A DNA stretch of 64,000 nucleotides. Source: Cryptomeria japonica (lineage: Eukaryota; Streptophyta; Pinopsida; Cupressales; Cupressaceae). The stretch covers positions 220,585,415 through 220,649,414 of the forward strand of contig NC_081410.1 in NCBI RefSeq assembly GCF_030272615.1. The letters run 5' to 3'. The position numbers and the translations under genes were made by a program. Below are positions 24,016 to 35,148 of the stretch, one piece after another (within the stretch, counting starts at the first letter, position 1; every line of letters begins with the position of its first letter). A model generated the notes under the pieces. That model did not search any database. It was given only the letters and a program-made list of their open reading frames with translations, and was not told the origin of the DNA.

Positions 24016-24040
24016 CGCTATGCTTAAGGCTATCATGTCA

Positions 24041-24427
24041 AACAGGGTGAATGTTGGAGGAATATGTGACACACAATAATAAGAAGGCAAAGATAAATAA
24101 ATCTACAATAAAAGCATTGAATATTTGTGAGAATATGAAAAGAATGATTAGGATAAATACTCATCTTGTCAATAACAGCTATTTTCATAGAGAAAAGTCA
24201 CAAGGTCAAGGATTAACCAAGGGATAGATGGAAGTAGAAGAAGCACACGTTTGTTGTGTAGAAAAGGAAGGCAATGCAAAAGTTGCCTTGTGAGTAACAT
24301 CACATAAATCTAAGAAATGAGGACCTCCTCACAAAAGATAAGTGGAAGGCATGCCTAAATGACATAATGCGGAGAGTGGGGATTTTAATATGGGAATTTT
24401 TGTTTTTAATAGTTTATGTGTAATTGT
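24041..24427. other. No gene seen
   Basis: Short non-coding stretch between the gag relic and the LTR-like start at 24428. No motif recognised. Confidence 0.4.
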
Positions 24428-25080
24428 TGTAGACACCTAAAATTGTCCTAGCTTAATTAAATAAATATTTTATTTATTTAATTATTTTATCCTAAGTCTT
24501 TTATTAATTAAATAGATTTTTATTTAGTTCATTAATTCATTTATCCTTTTCTAGCCTTTCTCTATTTAAATAAATATTTTTATTTATTTAAATTATTCTT
24601 TCCCTAAATTAAATAAATATTTTATTTATTTAATTGGTCCCACTTCTTCTATCTTTATTTATTTAGTTAATTCATTATCTTTTTCTCTTCATGACACATG
24701 TCATTTATCTCTTAATTTTCCTTTACCTACCCCCCTGATTATTTTATTATTTCTTTTACCTACCCTTTAATCCTAGCCGACCATTTATCTTTTCACCTCT
24801 TAATCCTATCCCTCCATTTTCTAAAGTGTCTTCTATATAAGAGGATTATTTTATCCTTCTAATCCTAATGCATCTAATCAATTAGCTAGCTAATCAATCA
24901 GTCAATCAATCTTCAAGCGATCAACCGCCTTTACAATCACAATCCATTATTTGTTGAGCTCTTGTGCACAATACAATATCTGAGAGCAAATATATCAAAC
25001 AAAATCAATGGAGATAGGAGACAATGGAGATCAAACCCTACTTGGCATGTGAATAGTATTATTGTTTCAATTTGTTAATT
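24428..25080 (+). repeat. Solo-LTR-like sequence (right end uncertain)
   Basis: Starts TGTAGACACCTAAAATTGTC, followed by AT-rich runs of the TTAATTAAATAAATATTTT type (24450-24670) and a TATA-like TTCTATATAAGAGG near 24831-24844. The same order occurs in the gypsy LTRs at 6406 (minus), 10749 and 61898. No coding region, primer site or convincing polypurine tract adjoins it. The right limit is a guess. Confidence 0.5.
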
Positions 25081-25719
25081 TGCATGTTCTTAGGTTTCTT
25101 TATTGGTGTATGGTGAATATTTTATTGTAGAACTAGGATTGTTTGTGGTTGGATCTTTGTGGTTTTGCAATAGTTTCTCATCATTATTTTTCAACTCACA
25201 CAGTTGCAACAAAAGGTGGTATATGTAATGAAAAGAGTCATGATGGTTTTTAGTGGAGGTGGACCATTCATCCTTCAAAAAAATAGGAAAAAAGAAAGGG
25301 AGCCAGTTCACAGAAGAGGAGGTTCTCTAATCCAACAAGAGGTTGGGAGAAAAAGAAGAAAAATGTGATGATTTGCAAAGGTATCTATTTTGGTGGAAGG
25401 GAACATCATGCTTTAATTCTGGTTCACCCATCTAACCCAAACTCTAACTAGATGTTTGATACAATAACACCTTGAATAGAAGCAATCCTACATCACCCAA
25501 AAAAAAGAGTAAGAGATGAGTTGTGAAATTTCTTATTGTGTTAGTTCTCTTGAAGTTTGTTTTCAAATAAATAAGGTTTGATTTAAGAGGTTTAATTTTT
25601 TTTTAAGGAAGAATGATGTAAACTAATAACTTGAAACCAAGGGGCAATGAGTCAAACTATTGCTAATTTTAGAAGTGGTTTGTCATGAATTAGTATTTTG
25701 GAGAACGATAATTACTTGC

Positions 25720-25725
25720 ATGTTA

Positions 25726-25822
<97 letters not shown>

Positions 25823-26047
25823 AAATTAGGGGCTTTATTAAGATCTACAGAGAAATCAAATTATCTTCCATTGTATCGAAAACATGTATATATGTACAAT
25901 AAGATAAGAGATAACCTGTGCATTTTCCACCAGTGACAGGTTCAACAAATTACCACCTCAATTCCTAAATATGCTACAAAACAATAACAAATCAGAACAA
26001 ACGAAAACAAACAATACAAGGGTGGACAATGGTGAAATATGCCAACA
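25720..26047 (-). repeat. 3' LTR of copia 2
   Basis: Starts on the minus strand TGTTGGCATATTTCACC at 26047. The region 25850-26047 matches 29045-29245 nearly base for base. A long GA run lies toward its other end. The edge near 25720 is uncertain. Confidence 0.75.
25732..25820. repeat. (GA)n microsatellite, 89 bp
   Basis: Uninterrupted GA dinucleotides from 25732 to 25820, inside or at the edge of the copia 2 3' LTR. Confidence 0.97.
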
Positions 26048-26057
26048 TTCCCTCCTT
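26048..26057 (-). promoter_or_regulatory. Polypurine tract of copia 2
   Basis: Minus strand AAGGAGGGAA directly before the LTR start TGTTGGC. Position and composition are right for the plus-strand primer. Confidence 0.7.
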
Positions 26058-28282
26058 ATTACATCATTGCTTAAAGTACTAATAAGAGAATCTTGAAAAC
26101 TTTCAAACTTCACATGAGCAAGAGGCTTGGTGAAGATATCAACATGGTGTTCTTGTGTGGAGCAGAATTGAAGTTGAATATTGTTTTGTCAAACATGTTC
26201 TCGTATGAAGTGGCATTCAACTTCAATATGCTTGGTCTATTCATGAAACATTGGATTACAAACAAGCTTGAGAACACTCCAATTATCATAGTAGAGGACT
26301 GTAGGTTGATTTTGTGGTACACCCAATCCTTCTAATATGTGGCATAGCCAAACTGCTTCACAAACTATTGCACGATATTCTACTTCTGTTGAAGAACGAG
26401 CAACTATGGGTTGCTTCTTATTTCCCCAAGAAGTAGGACCAGAACCTGAGAAGAAAACAAATCCAGAAGTAGATTTCCTATCATCAATTGAACCTGCATA
26501 GTCTACATTTGTGTATCCTATCATGAAGAATTGATCATTCTTTTTATATTCCAAACCATGATCCATTGTACCATGTATATACCTTAAGACCCTTTTTGCT
26601 ACTAGCTGATGACATGTCTTTGGTTCTTGCATGAATCATGAAAGATAATTAACAGGAAAATTGATATCTGATCTAGTATATGTCAGGTAAATCAAACCTC
26701 CAATCATTTGACGATAGAGAGTTGCATTCACCCAAGGAGATGAATCAAATGTGGATAATTGCAATTTTAATTACATAGGTGTATACATGGGTTTTGAATC
26801 CATCATTCTAAATTTCTGAACCAATGTCTTGGCATATTTCCTTTGAGATACAAAGATATGGTGATTAGTTTGCCATACCTCTAAGCCTAAACAACAATGA
26901 AGTAGCCTGAGATCTGTCATATCAAATGCTTTCTTGAGATCATTTTTGGTTGTTTCAACCAATGCTTCTGAGCAAGTCATCAACATATACATTAATGGTC
27001 ACAATATCCCCCCCTTGATCCATGAGGTAGAGATTTGGATCATATGGATGACTAGTGAAACCATGTTGTAACAAATGTTCATCAATTTTAATATACTAGG
27101 CTCCAAGGGCCTATTTGAGACCATATAGGGACTTAACAAGCTTGCATACCATTTCTTCTTTACCAGGTGCAATGTATCCCTTTGGTTGTCATATAGACCT
27201 CTTCCTTAAGGTTTCCATTGAGAAATGCACTTTTTGCATCCATTTAATACAATTTCCATCCAAATAAAGCAAAAATCATTCTAATGGTTTTTATCTTTGT
27301 TGTGGGAGCAAATGTATCCTCATAGTTTATCCCTTCTTTTTGGGCATAACCCTTGGCTACAAGTCTACCCTTATGTTTATCTATACTATCATTTGCTTTA
27401 TACTTAGTTTTGAATATCCAGTTACATCCAATTGCTTTCTTACCAGGTGGTAGATCAACAAGCTCCCAAGTGTTATTTTTCATCAGAGATTGATACTCTG
27501 CCTCCATAGCCTCTTTCCAAGGCTTTGATTCAAGTGCTTCCCGAGCAGTGGACAACTCAAAATTATCAATGACTAAAGTCATTACAACAAAGTTTACCTC
27601 ATTGTGAGCCATGCTACGAGTCCTTGGACCTGAAGTGGAAGTGTTTGGGACTCCATCTAGCTTTGCATCTCGAATGGTACTAGTGTACCATTTTGATAAG
27701 GGTTTTGTGACATTGGTGAGTGTTGATTGACTATCAACATTCCCATCATTTTTACCATCCATGTTGAATATAGGAGCACTATCTGAAGTAGAAGATGATG
27801 TGGGAGGAGAACTTGCATCATTCTTCTCATAAAAAATAACATCTCTACAAATGTAAATCTTCTTTGTCTTAGGATCCATAAAGCGATATGCCTTAGATTC
27901 ATTACTATATCCAAGAAGAATACATTGCATTGATTGTTCATCTAGCTTCTTCCTTTTTTGTTTAGGAATATGCATATAGGTAGTGCGTCTGAACACACAA
28001 AGATGTGAGATAAAAGGTTTTACTCTTGTCCATGCTTCCTCTGGTGTGATGCCATCAAGGGCTTTGGTTAGTGCACGATTCAAAAGATAAATTGCAGTGT
28101 GTACAACTTCAACCCAATATGTATGCTCTAGTTGAGAATCTTTCAACATACTCCACACCATCTCCATGATGATGCAATTTCTTTGTTCAGCAACTCCATT
28201 TTCTTAAGGTGTGTATGTTGCAGTCAATTGACGTCAAATTCCATGTTCCTTCATAAATGCGAAGAATTTTGTGCTGGTGTAT

Positions 28283-28298
28283 CCCCCCCCCCCCCCCC
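28283..28298. repeat. Run of 16 C inside the integrase catalytic motif
   Basis: The plus-strand C run lies where the minus strand encodes the SDQGG-E-Y integrase motif, so Gly codons have expanded into a homopolymer. Length here is prone to replication slippage and sequencing error. Confidence 0.85.
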
Positions 28299-28953
28299 TG
28301 ATCTGAGCAGAGGACACAAATACAATGATTCGTATCTTTCTCTACATGAGTGCGAAACTCTTTGAAATATGAGAAAGCTTAATCTTTATGCTACAAACAA
28401 TATGCCCACATTTTCCTTGTGTGATCATCAACAAAAAGGTAAAAGTACCTATATCCTTTATGAGTAGGTGTCATAGGGCCGCATAGATTGGTATGCACTA
28501 GCTGCAAGGGTTGGCTTGCACGATGCTCACTAACATAGAAGTGTGCTCTATTTTGTTTTCAAGCAATACAGCTAGAACAAATGACACTCGACTTCTCAAG
28601 TGATGGAAGCCCTTTGACCATGCTTTTCTGACTGAGTTTTAGCAAGTAACTAGTGCTCAAATGATCAAATCTATGATGACAAAGCATAGAAAGATCATTG
28701 TCCTTAGTCACTAAGGCTTGATTATTAGCAATTGTATCAAACCTAAACATTTTGCCAATCTCGATAGCACTGGCAATAATCTTTTCATTTTAAGACTTAT
28801 CTCTGATAAGACAAATCTTTTTATCATGATTGCTATTGAACTCATTCCTAAGGTTGTGGTCAAGAAATCTGATTAACAAAAAGGAGATTTTTGGTAAGTC
28901 CTGGCACATACAAGACATTAGTAAGCCTACAACAGTTTATGCCAAACTTCAAA

Positions 28954-29037
28954 GTGATGTCACCAATACCTTTGATTTCAATCAAATTATCAGATGTGAT
29001 GTCACCAATACCTTTGATTTCAATCAAATTATCAGAT
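28954..29037. repeat. 42-bp tandem duplication in protease region
   Basis: The unit GTGATGTCACCAATACC..ATTATCAGAT occurs at 28954-28995 and 28996-29037 essentially without change. On the minus strand it is in frame and repeats the 14 residues SDNLIEIKGIGDIT, next to the fusion with the LTR fragment. Confidence 0.9.
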
Positions 29038-29044
29038 GCAATGT

Positions 29045-29245
29045 ATACAGAGCAATCAAATTATCTTCCACTGTATTGGAAACATGTATATATACAATAA
29101 GATAAGAAATAACCCGTGCATTTTCTAGCAATGACAAGTTCAACTAATTACCAACTCAATTCCTAAATATACTACAAGACAATAACAAATCAAAACAAAC
29201 AAAAACAAACTATGCACGAGTGGACAATGGTGGAATATGCCAACA
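29045..29245 (-). repeat. 5' LTR fragment of copia 2
   Basis: Matches 25850-26047, with TGTTGGC.. at 29245 (minus). It stops at about 29045, where it is joined to protease sequence, so the inner LTR end and primer site are lost. Confidence 0.85.
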
Positions 29246-29377
29246 AGCTTGTGTATGCCTTGTGGGAAAAAAATATTTTAAGTTGAATAGTAAGGGGTAC
29301 AGAGGCAATTTTTTAGCAATAGAGAGGAGACTTATGTAAACGGTGCTAAGTTTACAAAATAAAAGATATTCATGGTA

Positions 29378-30935
29378 TATTTGTTTTTTATTAGGTAAGT
29401 ATTGGAGCTATGAACTTGAAAGGGTTTCAAAAGACTCCAAAACCTTGTACATCAAGAAAGCCCACAAATAAATGAAACAAAAACACACAAAGAAACTAGC
29501 CTTAAGCCTAGAAAGGTCCTTGGAAAACAAACACCGGAACTACAACAAAGAGGTAGTCAAAACCACAATCAAGGAGGTTTGAAACCAAACCTCTCTAGAG
29601 AGCTCTAAAGTAAAGTCTAACTTGATTGGGTCACCCTACCTTTCTTTGAAGAACCAATCTCAACCAGAGTAAAATCATTTAGATTAGGTTTTTCCTCCAA
29701 GGGGGATCCCCTCAAGTCCTTAACAATACCCATAATTGTTAGGTCCAAACCCTTAAGTAAATTCAAAGAAGAATCAAATACCAAAAGACACAAACATCTA
29801 GTTTTTGTTTGCCATCAAGGGAAGACCCCTAAGTTTTTCCTATGAGACATTTAAATGTGAAGTAGATTCATTTCCTTTAAAACTAGTCACTAAGTTTCTA
29901 TGACCAAATGAAGGAAATGTCCTTTTAGACTGAATATGGAGCTTCTCTTTGATATCTTGGCACAAATGGGAAAAATGTCTACCTGTATGGCAATGAAAGC
30001 AAACCAATGAGGACGACCCAATGGATTTTTTGCTCCCAAACACCCAACTTGGAGTGTAACTTAATAGTGTTTAGCAATAGCTTATCGATATCAACAAAAA
30101 CACAAAATTTGACAAAAAAAAACAAGTGTTTCATTGCTTTCATGACATTGTTAATAGCTAGAAATGAACCAAGGGCATTAGGAATACCTCTTACGATTTC
30201 TTCAGCCCAGTCTTCCAAAGGGAGCTCTGGTAACCTTACCCAAATAGAGACCTAGTTAGATTTTTCCTTGGTAGCATCAAACACAATAGTCCATTTTTTC
30301 AAGAATATGGTAAATTTGCTAAAGAACCAAGACCCTCCTTGCAATATGCTCATGGCTCCTCAAAGGATTGGAAGGAGAATAAGAAGAAATCATCAAGAAA
30401 TTTAGCCAATCAAAATTGACCAAAAATATGCCATTTTTTAGAAGCCCAACTACAAACAACATCAATATTAAGACAAGAACCTGAGAACCTCTTTGTGAGG
30501 GCATTCCCCATGCAAACAAAGGCTTTGTCAACCAAGGCAACACAAATCCTCAACAAGAAGCAAAAGCAATCAAAGGCAAAATATGCTTCACCCTAACAAC
30601 AAATAGGCACATGAGTGGAAGAACCACTGAGCATTGAATCAATAATAAGAACCTCAACAAACATGGAAATACCACCAAACACTGGTTCAACATAAGGAAC
30701 CTTGGCCACACATTTGGCATACGCTTGCGTAATCCCTCCACCAAGGCAACTCCAATCCTAGAATCTTGCAAGAACGAAAGGATTTGAGGGGGACTAGAGG
30801 ACCCAACAACAACAAAAGGCACTTCAATATAGATGTTACCCTTCCTAGCAACAAACAATAGGAATCCAAAGTGTAGTGATAAGACAACCCCATTGGATCA
30901 TGTTGTAGTGCAATCACCACACATGGCCCCCTCAT
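29378..30935 (-). pseudogene. LINE ORF1-like relic (DUF4283 and CCHC knuckle)
   Basis: Minus-strand fragments in shifting frames. The 30218-29979 part reads LEDWAEEIVRGIPNALGSF, then VKFCVFVDIDKLLLN, the plan of the DUF4283 domain of plant LINE ORF1 proteins. It is followed in the next frame (30043-29840) by a knuckle, LVCFHCHTGRHFSHLC. Upstream frames (30935-30319) are too worn to assign. Downstream, the tail at 29440-29378 reads TTGATGTACAAGGTTTTGG .. CCTAATAAAAAAC, a LINE-style 3' end. ORF1 would be an RNA-binding chaperone. No ORF2 lies between ORF1 and the tail, so it is internally deleted or a rearranged copy. Confidence 0.6.
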
Positions 30936-31089
30936 TCACAAGCCCTTCCTCAACAAGATCCTTGAACGGAAGAACAAACACTTGGGAAAGACGCCCTTTC
31001 TTAAGCCCAGCTCAAGACAACCATTCGAACTCTCTTCGAGATCCATAGGTGCAAGACGAGCAGCCACAAAGGTGATGAGCACATGCTTA

Positions 31090-31740
31090 TACTAAAAGGG
31101 AGAGAATCAATATAAGACAAGCTTTTACTTTTTCAATACTTAGCAACCATAACAATATCAATCACACAAGATCTAACAATTATGCAATACAAGAAGAACG
31201 CGAGATTTATGTGGAAACCCTTGCAAGAGAAAACCACAACAAAATATTGCTTATATAAAACTTCTCTTATAAACTCCATAGGCACCAACCCACATGAGAC
31301 ATCAATCCTCTTTCAAATGATTTGTAGGCACCACCCACTGGAAACACCAATTCCTGCAACTAAACACCAATTTAGTAAGAGACGCCAATCTCTTCTATGG
31401 CAAGGCACCAATCTCTACAAATCTGCTCAAAATCTCTTCTCAATCTTGCTCAAAATACTCTTCACATGTCTGCTCAAACTTTCTACTCAGATCTGCTGAG
31501 ACTTTCTTCACAATTTTGCTCATAAAAATCTTCAACAATCTGCTCACAAAATCTCCTTCAGATCTGCTTATAAATTTGATTTAGATCTGGTCCAATATGC
31601 TTAAAAGTTTGCTCTAATATGCTTCAAAAATCTGCTTTAATATACTGCTGTAATCTTTCTCTTGATCTCCTCCCAAAATCTAGCCTCAAACAAAATATCC
31701 AATAGAAGATTTGAAACCCCCACTCTGCTCCCACTCACTA
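31090..31740 (-). repeat. Copia-LTR-like fragment with internal repeats
   Basis: Contains TTATGTGGAAACCCTTG..GAGAAAACCACAAC at 31208-31240, corresponding to the block shared by the copia LTRs at 12784, 16852 and 21426. A short GGGAGAGAATCAATAT before it (31099) corresponds weakly to the GAGAGGGGGGTGAATCAG near their ends. From about 31415 to 31690 a degenerate unit of roughly 20-25 bp (ATCTGCTCAAAATCT-like) recurs about ten times. No coding region adjoins. Orientation follows the other LTRs. Confidence 0.5.
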
Positions 31741-33957
31741 TCTTTTGTAATGTTAATTGTATATTTACTATATATTTGTTATAGCTTACAGTGAGTTCTT
31801 TTTAAGTACTTTCTGCAGTAAATCCTTGTAAATGCTATGTACATTCCTATTTGTCTGTCTAGTCCAAGTTAAATGAGTTAAAATATAGCTGTACGCTCCT
31901 TTGGCATAAGACTTCTGATTCTTGCTCTCTTCCTCATTAATAATTTCCAGGAATAGAGTTTTGTTTAACATTAACAGGCAAGCTGAGAGATGCGTCTGCG
32001 TCACTGAACCATAACTTAGACTAGCATGGATATCTTATATATTTCTCTGTAAAAGAAGCAAGAGATATTATTTTGAGTTGAATAACAAATTCAATGTCCA
32101 ATATTTTCTTTAATATTTCAAATGGCATTCTCAGGTAACGCAAAAGACAGGAACTTTCCTGACAAGCTAAAGGCATCAATTCAAGTCCAATCCACCAATC
32201 GTATGGATGCTACACTTGCCCACAAACAGTCCCTCCACAGACAATTCACAGGCAACCGTTCTCAAATCTATAAGACATTCAAGAAATAGTGGACATTCCG
32301 ACCCCAGGCTTAAATTCATAAGTCATTTCCTCAATGCGGAATGGTATATTCTATTTCTTACAACTTGCATTACATGCTCCCTCATTATTTTTGTAACTGG
32401 CCATGACAGTTAAGATGCTATATGATCAGCCTATCCATGACAGACTGAGAAGCATTATAAGACCTGTTTTACTTCTTGAAATTTTATGACAATATTACTC
32501 ATAGTTGTAACTCCTCGGTAACAAGAATTTTTTTTAATCACCAACATTCGTTATGACACCTTAATATCTTTGACCAATGACTCATGTTCTGAACACTTTT
32601 TTAATATAAGCAATCACTTTGTTATCCCAGATTCAAGCTTAGAGACAACAATTTGATTGTGAAAACTGCATCCAGTTAGAGTCAGCCAAAGATTTCAATG
32701 CAATGCCTAGCAGTTTTTTCACATCTTATTTGGAAAGACAGAAGATCATACAAAAATAATTTTCATACTAAAACATTTTATCCAAACAGACATTTAATAG
32801 AACATTGTATTAATTTGTCAGATCAGGTTCAAGTAAGCAAATAAAATTCAGTAGGTCTCAACCTGCAACAAGTATGTGTTAAATGCATCTGTTAAACTTT
32901 TTCTGTTCTCGGTTTTTGCTTCATGCATGGTCAGCTACATCCAAAAGAATCACAGTTACACTTTCAGGATGTTTCTACAGTGTATCCACACAAAATCCAA
33001 ATTGTATGACGTGGAAGCAATGGCCATGCCCCGTACATATGTAATTTGCATTCATCATTCATGTAGCATTCAATACAAACTTGCGAGAGTTTCAAAAAAT
33101 ATAACTAAAGACTAGAATCAGTACTACTAATGTGATCCCTCTGGTAGCACCAATATAAATCCAACAATAAAAACGTCAGGAAACAATCAAGTTCTAAACA
33201 GTGGGCATAAATGAAATCAAATCAACTGAACAAGATGAATATGGTTTTTGGGTGACTCTCCAAACAAAATGATCAAAGCTAGCAAACTTGCAAGATTTTA
33301 GCAGCAGAGGACTAAAAGTTAATCTATCAAGTAATCAAAAGGTCAGGATACAACCAAGTTGCAAAACAATGGGCTCAAAAAGAAAACAAAATTAAACAAG
33401 ATGAATAAGGTATTCCAGCTAACCCTTGAAACAGTCTAGATCAATTATCAAAGATACCATGAATTGTAAGTATCTCTTTACTGAAAAAAGTTGGCTCTTC
33501 TCCAATTAATGACGATGAATAAGAATGCAGCAGAAAAATTTCACACGCCTCAATGGCATGAATAATTGTCCAAGATTTGCATTATTAGTTATAATATACC
33601 AATAAAAATTTTGCAAATCAGTTTCTTAAAAAGCCTCTATGGTGCAATATGTGCAAGAACTTAGATTCTTACAATCAATGTAAAAAATTATTCCTTAACA
33701 CAATTTGTAAAACTACATTCCAAATAATCCTCACATAAATGAAATGGTATATCTCAAAACTTTTGTCAAAGATTGAGAAATAGATTACAAAAAGGAAAAT
33801 GAATACAATTCCCAAAATTGATGGGTTCAAGCAAGAGAAAGCTTAAAATGTACTTAACATCGAAACAGAAATTTCCAATCTTGTGGTGGCATGCACAAAT
33901 CTAGCTCCAATCATCAGTAGTTGCTTTGGCATATCAATGAATTTCCTCTTGATCATA
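31741..33957. other. No gene recognised; downstream flank of the trihelix gene
   Basis: Low-repeat, A/T-rich sequence between the LTR-like fragment and the stop of the trihelix gene. Short ORFs (for example 32207-32413 and 32876-33115, plus strand) have no recognisable domain. Part may be the 3' UTR of the trihelix transcript. I see no clear polyadenylation signal close to the stop. Confidence 0.4.
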
Positions 33958-35148
33958 TTACTCTTGTCTAAAAGATGGTTCTGACAATATAAACTCATTT
34001 CCTGGACTCGCAGATTGCAAATCCAGCTGCCTCTCTACATGAACCCCAGAAACGCAAGTCTCATCTATAAATACATCATTCTGTTTGGGGATCTGACATA
34101 CAGTACTAGCTTTCCTTTTACGGGGTTTCACTGAAATAAGTCTAGCAATCTGCAACTGAGTATCCATAATAACCTGAGCTCTTTCAAGTTCTAGTTCTGC
34201 TCGTCTAGTCTCAGCCTCAGCATGTAACCTTTCTGTGTCCTTGTACATTTCAATCTTGGCTTGCTCCAGCTTCAAGAACAATTGTGCAAATGATCTGATG
34301 TCCATCGCCATGTCACTCTGAATTTTTTTTTGACACTTGACTTGGCTTGAACCAGCCTCTAATGCATTGCTATCAGTTTTTTCATTTTTTGTAACAAGGG
34401 CAGGGCTTGTATCACTCTCAAAGCCACCACCATCACCGGCCTTTCCATCTTGCTCAATTGCAAAATTGGGCTGACGAATAAGAACGTTATGTTCTCTCTC
34501 AAGTTGCTGCTGAATAATGTGAAGGGTGTGACCTAAACTCTCTATTGGAGATTGTTTGGCGAACAATTCAACATTCTTTGCTTCGGAGGCATCTCCACTT
34601 GCACTGTCTTGAGCTTCTTCATGAACCACAGCGTGATACCCTGCATCCATACCCCCAGGAATTCCAGCTTTAAGAGTTGGGCAACGCAGCATTAGATCCA
34701 TCCTGGAAAAGAATGGCCACTCAGAGCAATTCCGGCTCTTATTACTGCAACTCTCAGCTTCAGATCGATACTTCTTCTTCATGCCCTCAATTTTGTTCTT
34801 GCATTGAATTGGGGTTTTCATTGTTTGCATTCCTCCTGCAGGAATCGATACAAGTGCAGACACATCTTCCCAGTCCCCCACACGAAAATTTCCTCTGTTC
34901 CTATCATTCCACTTAGCCTCATATGCATTAAGAAGTTCATGTATGGCACCATCACTCCATTCACTTTTCTTCAATCTTTCCTCATGGTCCTTGAGCTTGC
35001 AGTCGTGAAGCGTGACAAGCTTTGAAGAGGCATCATCATTGTTACCTCGGTCCATATACAGAAAACTTGCCATCAATACGAAACGCTGATAGCAATTCAC
35101 AAAGAGCTGGTAATGGGTAAATTCCCTAAAAAATCCAAACTCAAACAC
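33958..35148 (-). CDS. Trihelix (MYB/SANT-like) transcription factor
   Basis: An uninterrupted frame of 396 codons, the only long intact non-transposon gene here. The trihelix domain spans residues 63-155: EWSDGAIHELLNAYEAKW, then NFRVGDWEDVSALVS, then QCKNKIEGMKKKYRSE and WPFFSRMDLML. Spaced Trp residues and the Q-C-K-N-K..KKKY segment are typical of the SIP1/ASIL-like clade. Residues about 285-338 form a charged coiled coil (ETRRAELELERAQ) expected to mediate dimerisation, followed by a nuclear signal KPRKRK (341-346). Translation may start at Met32 (MDRGNNDDASS, codon at 35055), since the first 31 residues are hydrophobic and unlike the family. It is probably a nuclear DNA-binding regulator. 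The family call is strong; target genes are unknown. Confidence 0.85.
   Translation of the reverse strand: MFEFGFFREFTHYQLFVNCYQRFVLMASFLYMDRGNNDDASSKLVTLHDCKLKDHEERLKKSEWSDGAIHELLNAYEAKWNDRNRGNFRVGDWEDVSALVSIPAGGMQTMKTPIQCKNKIEGMKKKYRSEAESCSNKSRNCSEWPFFSRMDLMLRCPTLKAGIPGGMDAGYHAVVHEEAQDSASGDASEAKNVELFAKQSPIESLGHTLHIIQQQLEREHNVLIRQPNFAIEQDGKAGDGGGFESDTSPALVTKNEKTDSNALEAGSSQVKCQKKIQSDMAMDIRSFAQLFLKLEQAKIEMYKDTERLHAEAETRRAELELERAQVIMDTQLQIARLISVKPRKRKASTVCQIPKQNDVFIDETCVSGVHVERQLDLQSASPGNEFILSEPSFRQE

Larger units (their letters stand above)
12625..24040 (-). mobile_element. LTR retrotransposon with gag and a large accessory ORF, no pol seen
   Basis: Minus-strand element. Zinc-knuckle gag (about 24015-23398) is followed by a long frame of unknown function (23016-22500, resuming 16642-13985), a polypurine tract at 13600-13613 and a 3' LTR (13599 to 12625). 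Nothing resembling protease, RT or integrase belongs to it: the pol present lies entirely inside the younger copia insertion at 16643-22499. The 5' LTR is not found; homology seems to stop near 24040. This is best viewed as a non-autonomous copia-like element. Confidence 0.65.
26060..29040 (-). pseudogene. Ty1-copia pol remnant (protease end to RNase H)
   Basis: From the 5' side: protease-domain end (TNVLYVPGLTKNLLFVNQI, about 28930-28860), integrase zinc region (LCHHRFDHLSTSYLLKL, 28750-28559), and integrase core (LQLVHTNLCGPMTPTHKGYR, SDQGG.., 28560-28200). Then comes 28167-27244 with integrase C-terminus (AIYLLNRALTKALDGITPEE) and RT start (KPWKEAMEAEYQSLMKNNTW, ARLVAKGYAQKEGINYEDTF-like). 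RT YVDDL lies near 26990, and RNase H at 26632-26060 has its acidic residues in GYTNVDYAGS, SSTEVEYRA and YYDNWS. Stops and frameshifts interrupt it throughout. It is not functional. Confidence 0.9.
25720..29245 (-). mobile_element. Ty1-copia element 2, decayed
   Basis: Minus-strand element: truncated 5' LTR (29245 to about 29045), pol remnant (about 29040-26060), polypurine tract and 3' LTR (26047 to about 25720). Gag and the catalytic part of protease are missing, because the 5' LTR fragment is fused directly to protease-domain sequence. The LTR pieces at 25850-26047 and 29045-29245 are clearly copies of each other. A target duplication could not be established because the left LTR edge is unclear. 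Confidence 0.85.

Noticed and set aside
28950-29045. LTR of copia 2 extending into the duplicated 42-bp units
   Set aside because: The units translate in frame as protease-domain sequence on the minus strand and are absent from the 3' LTR.
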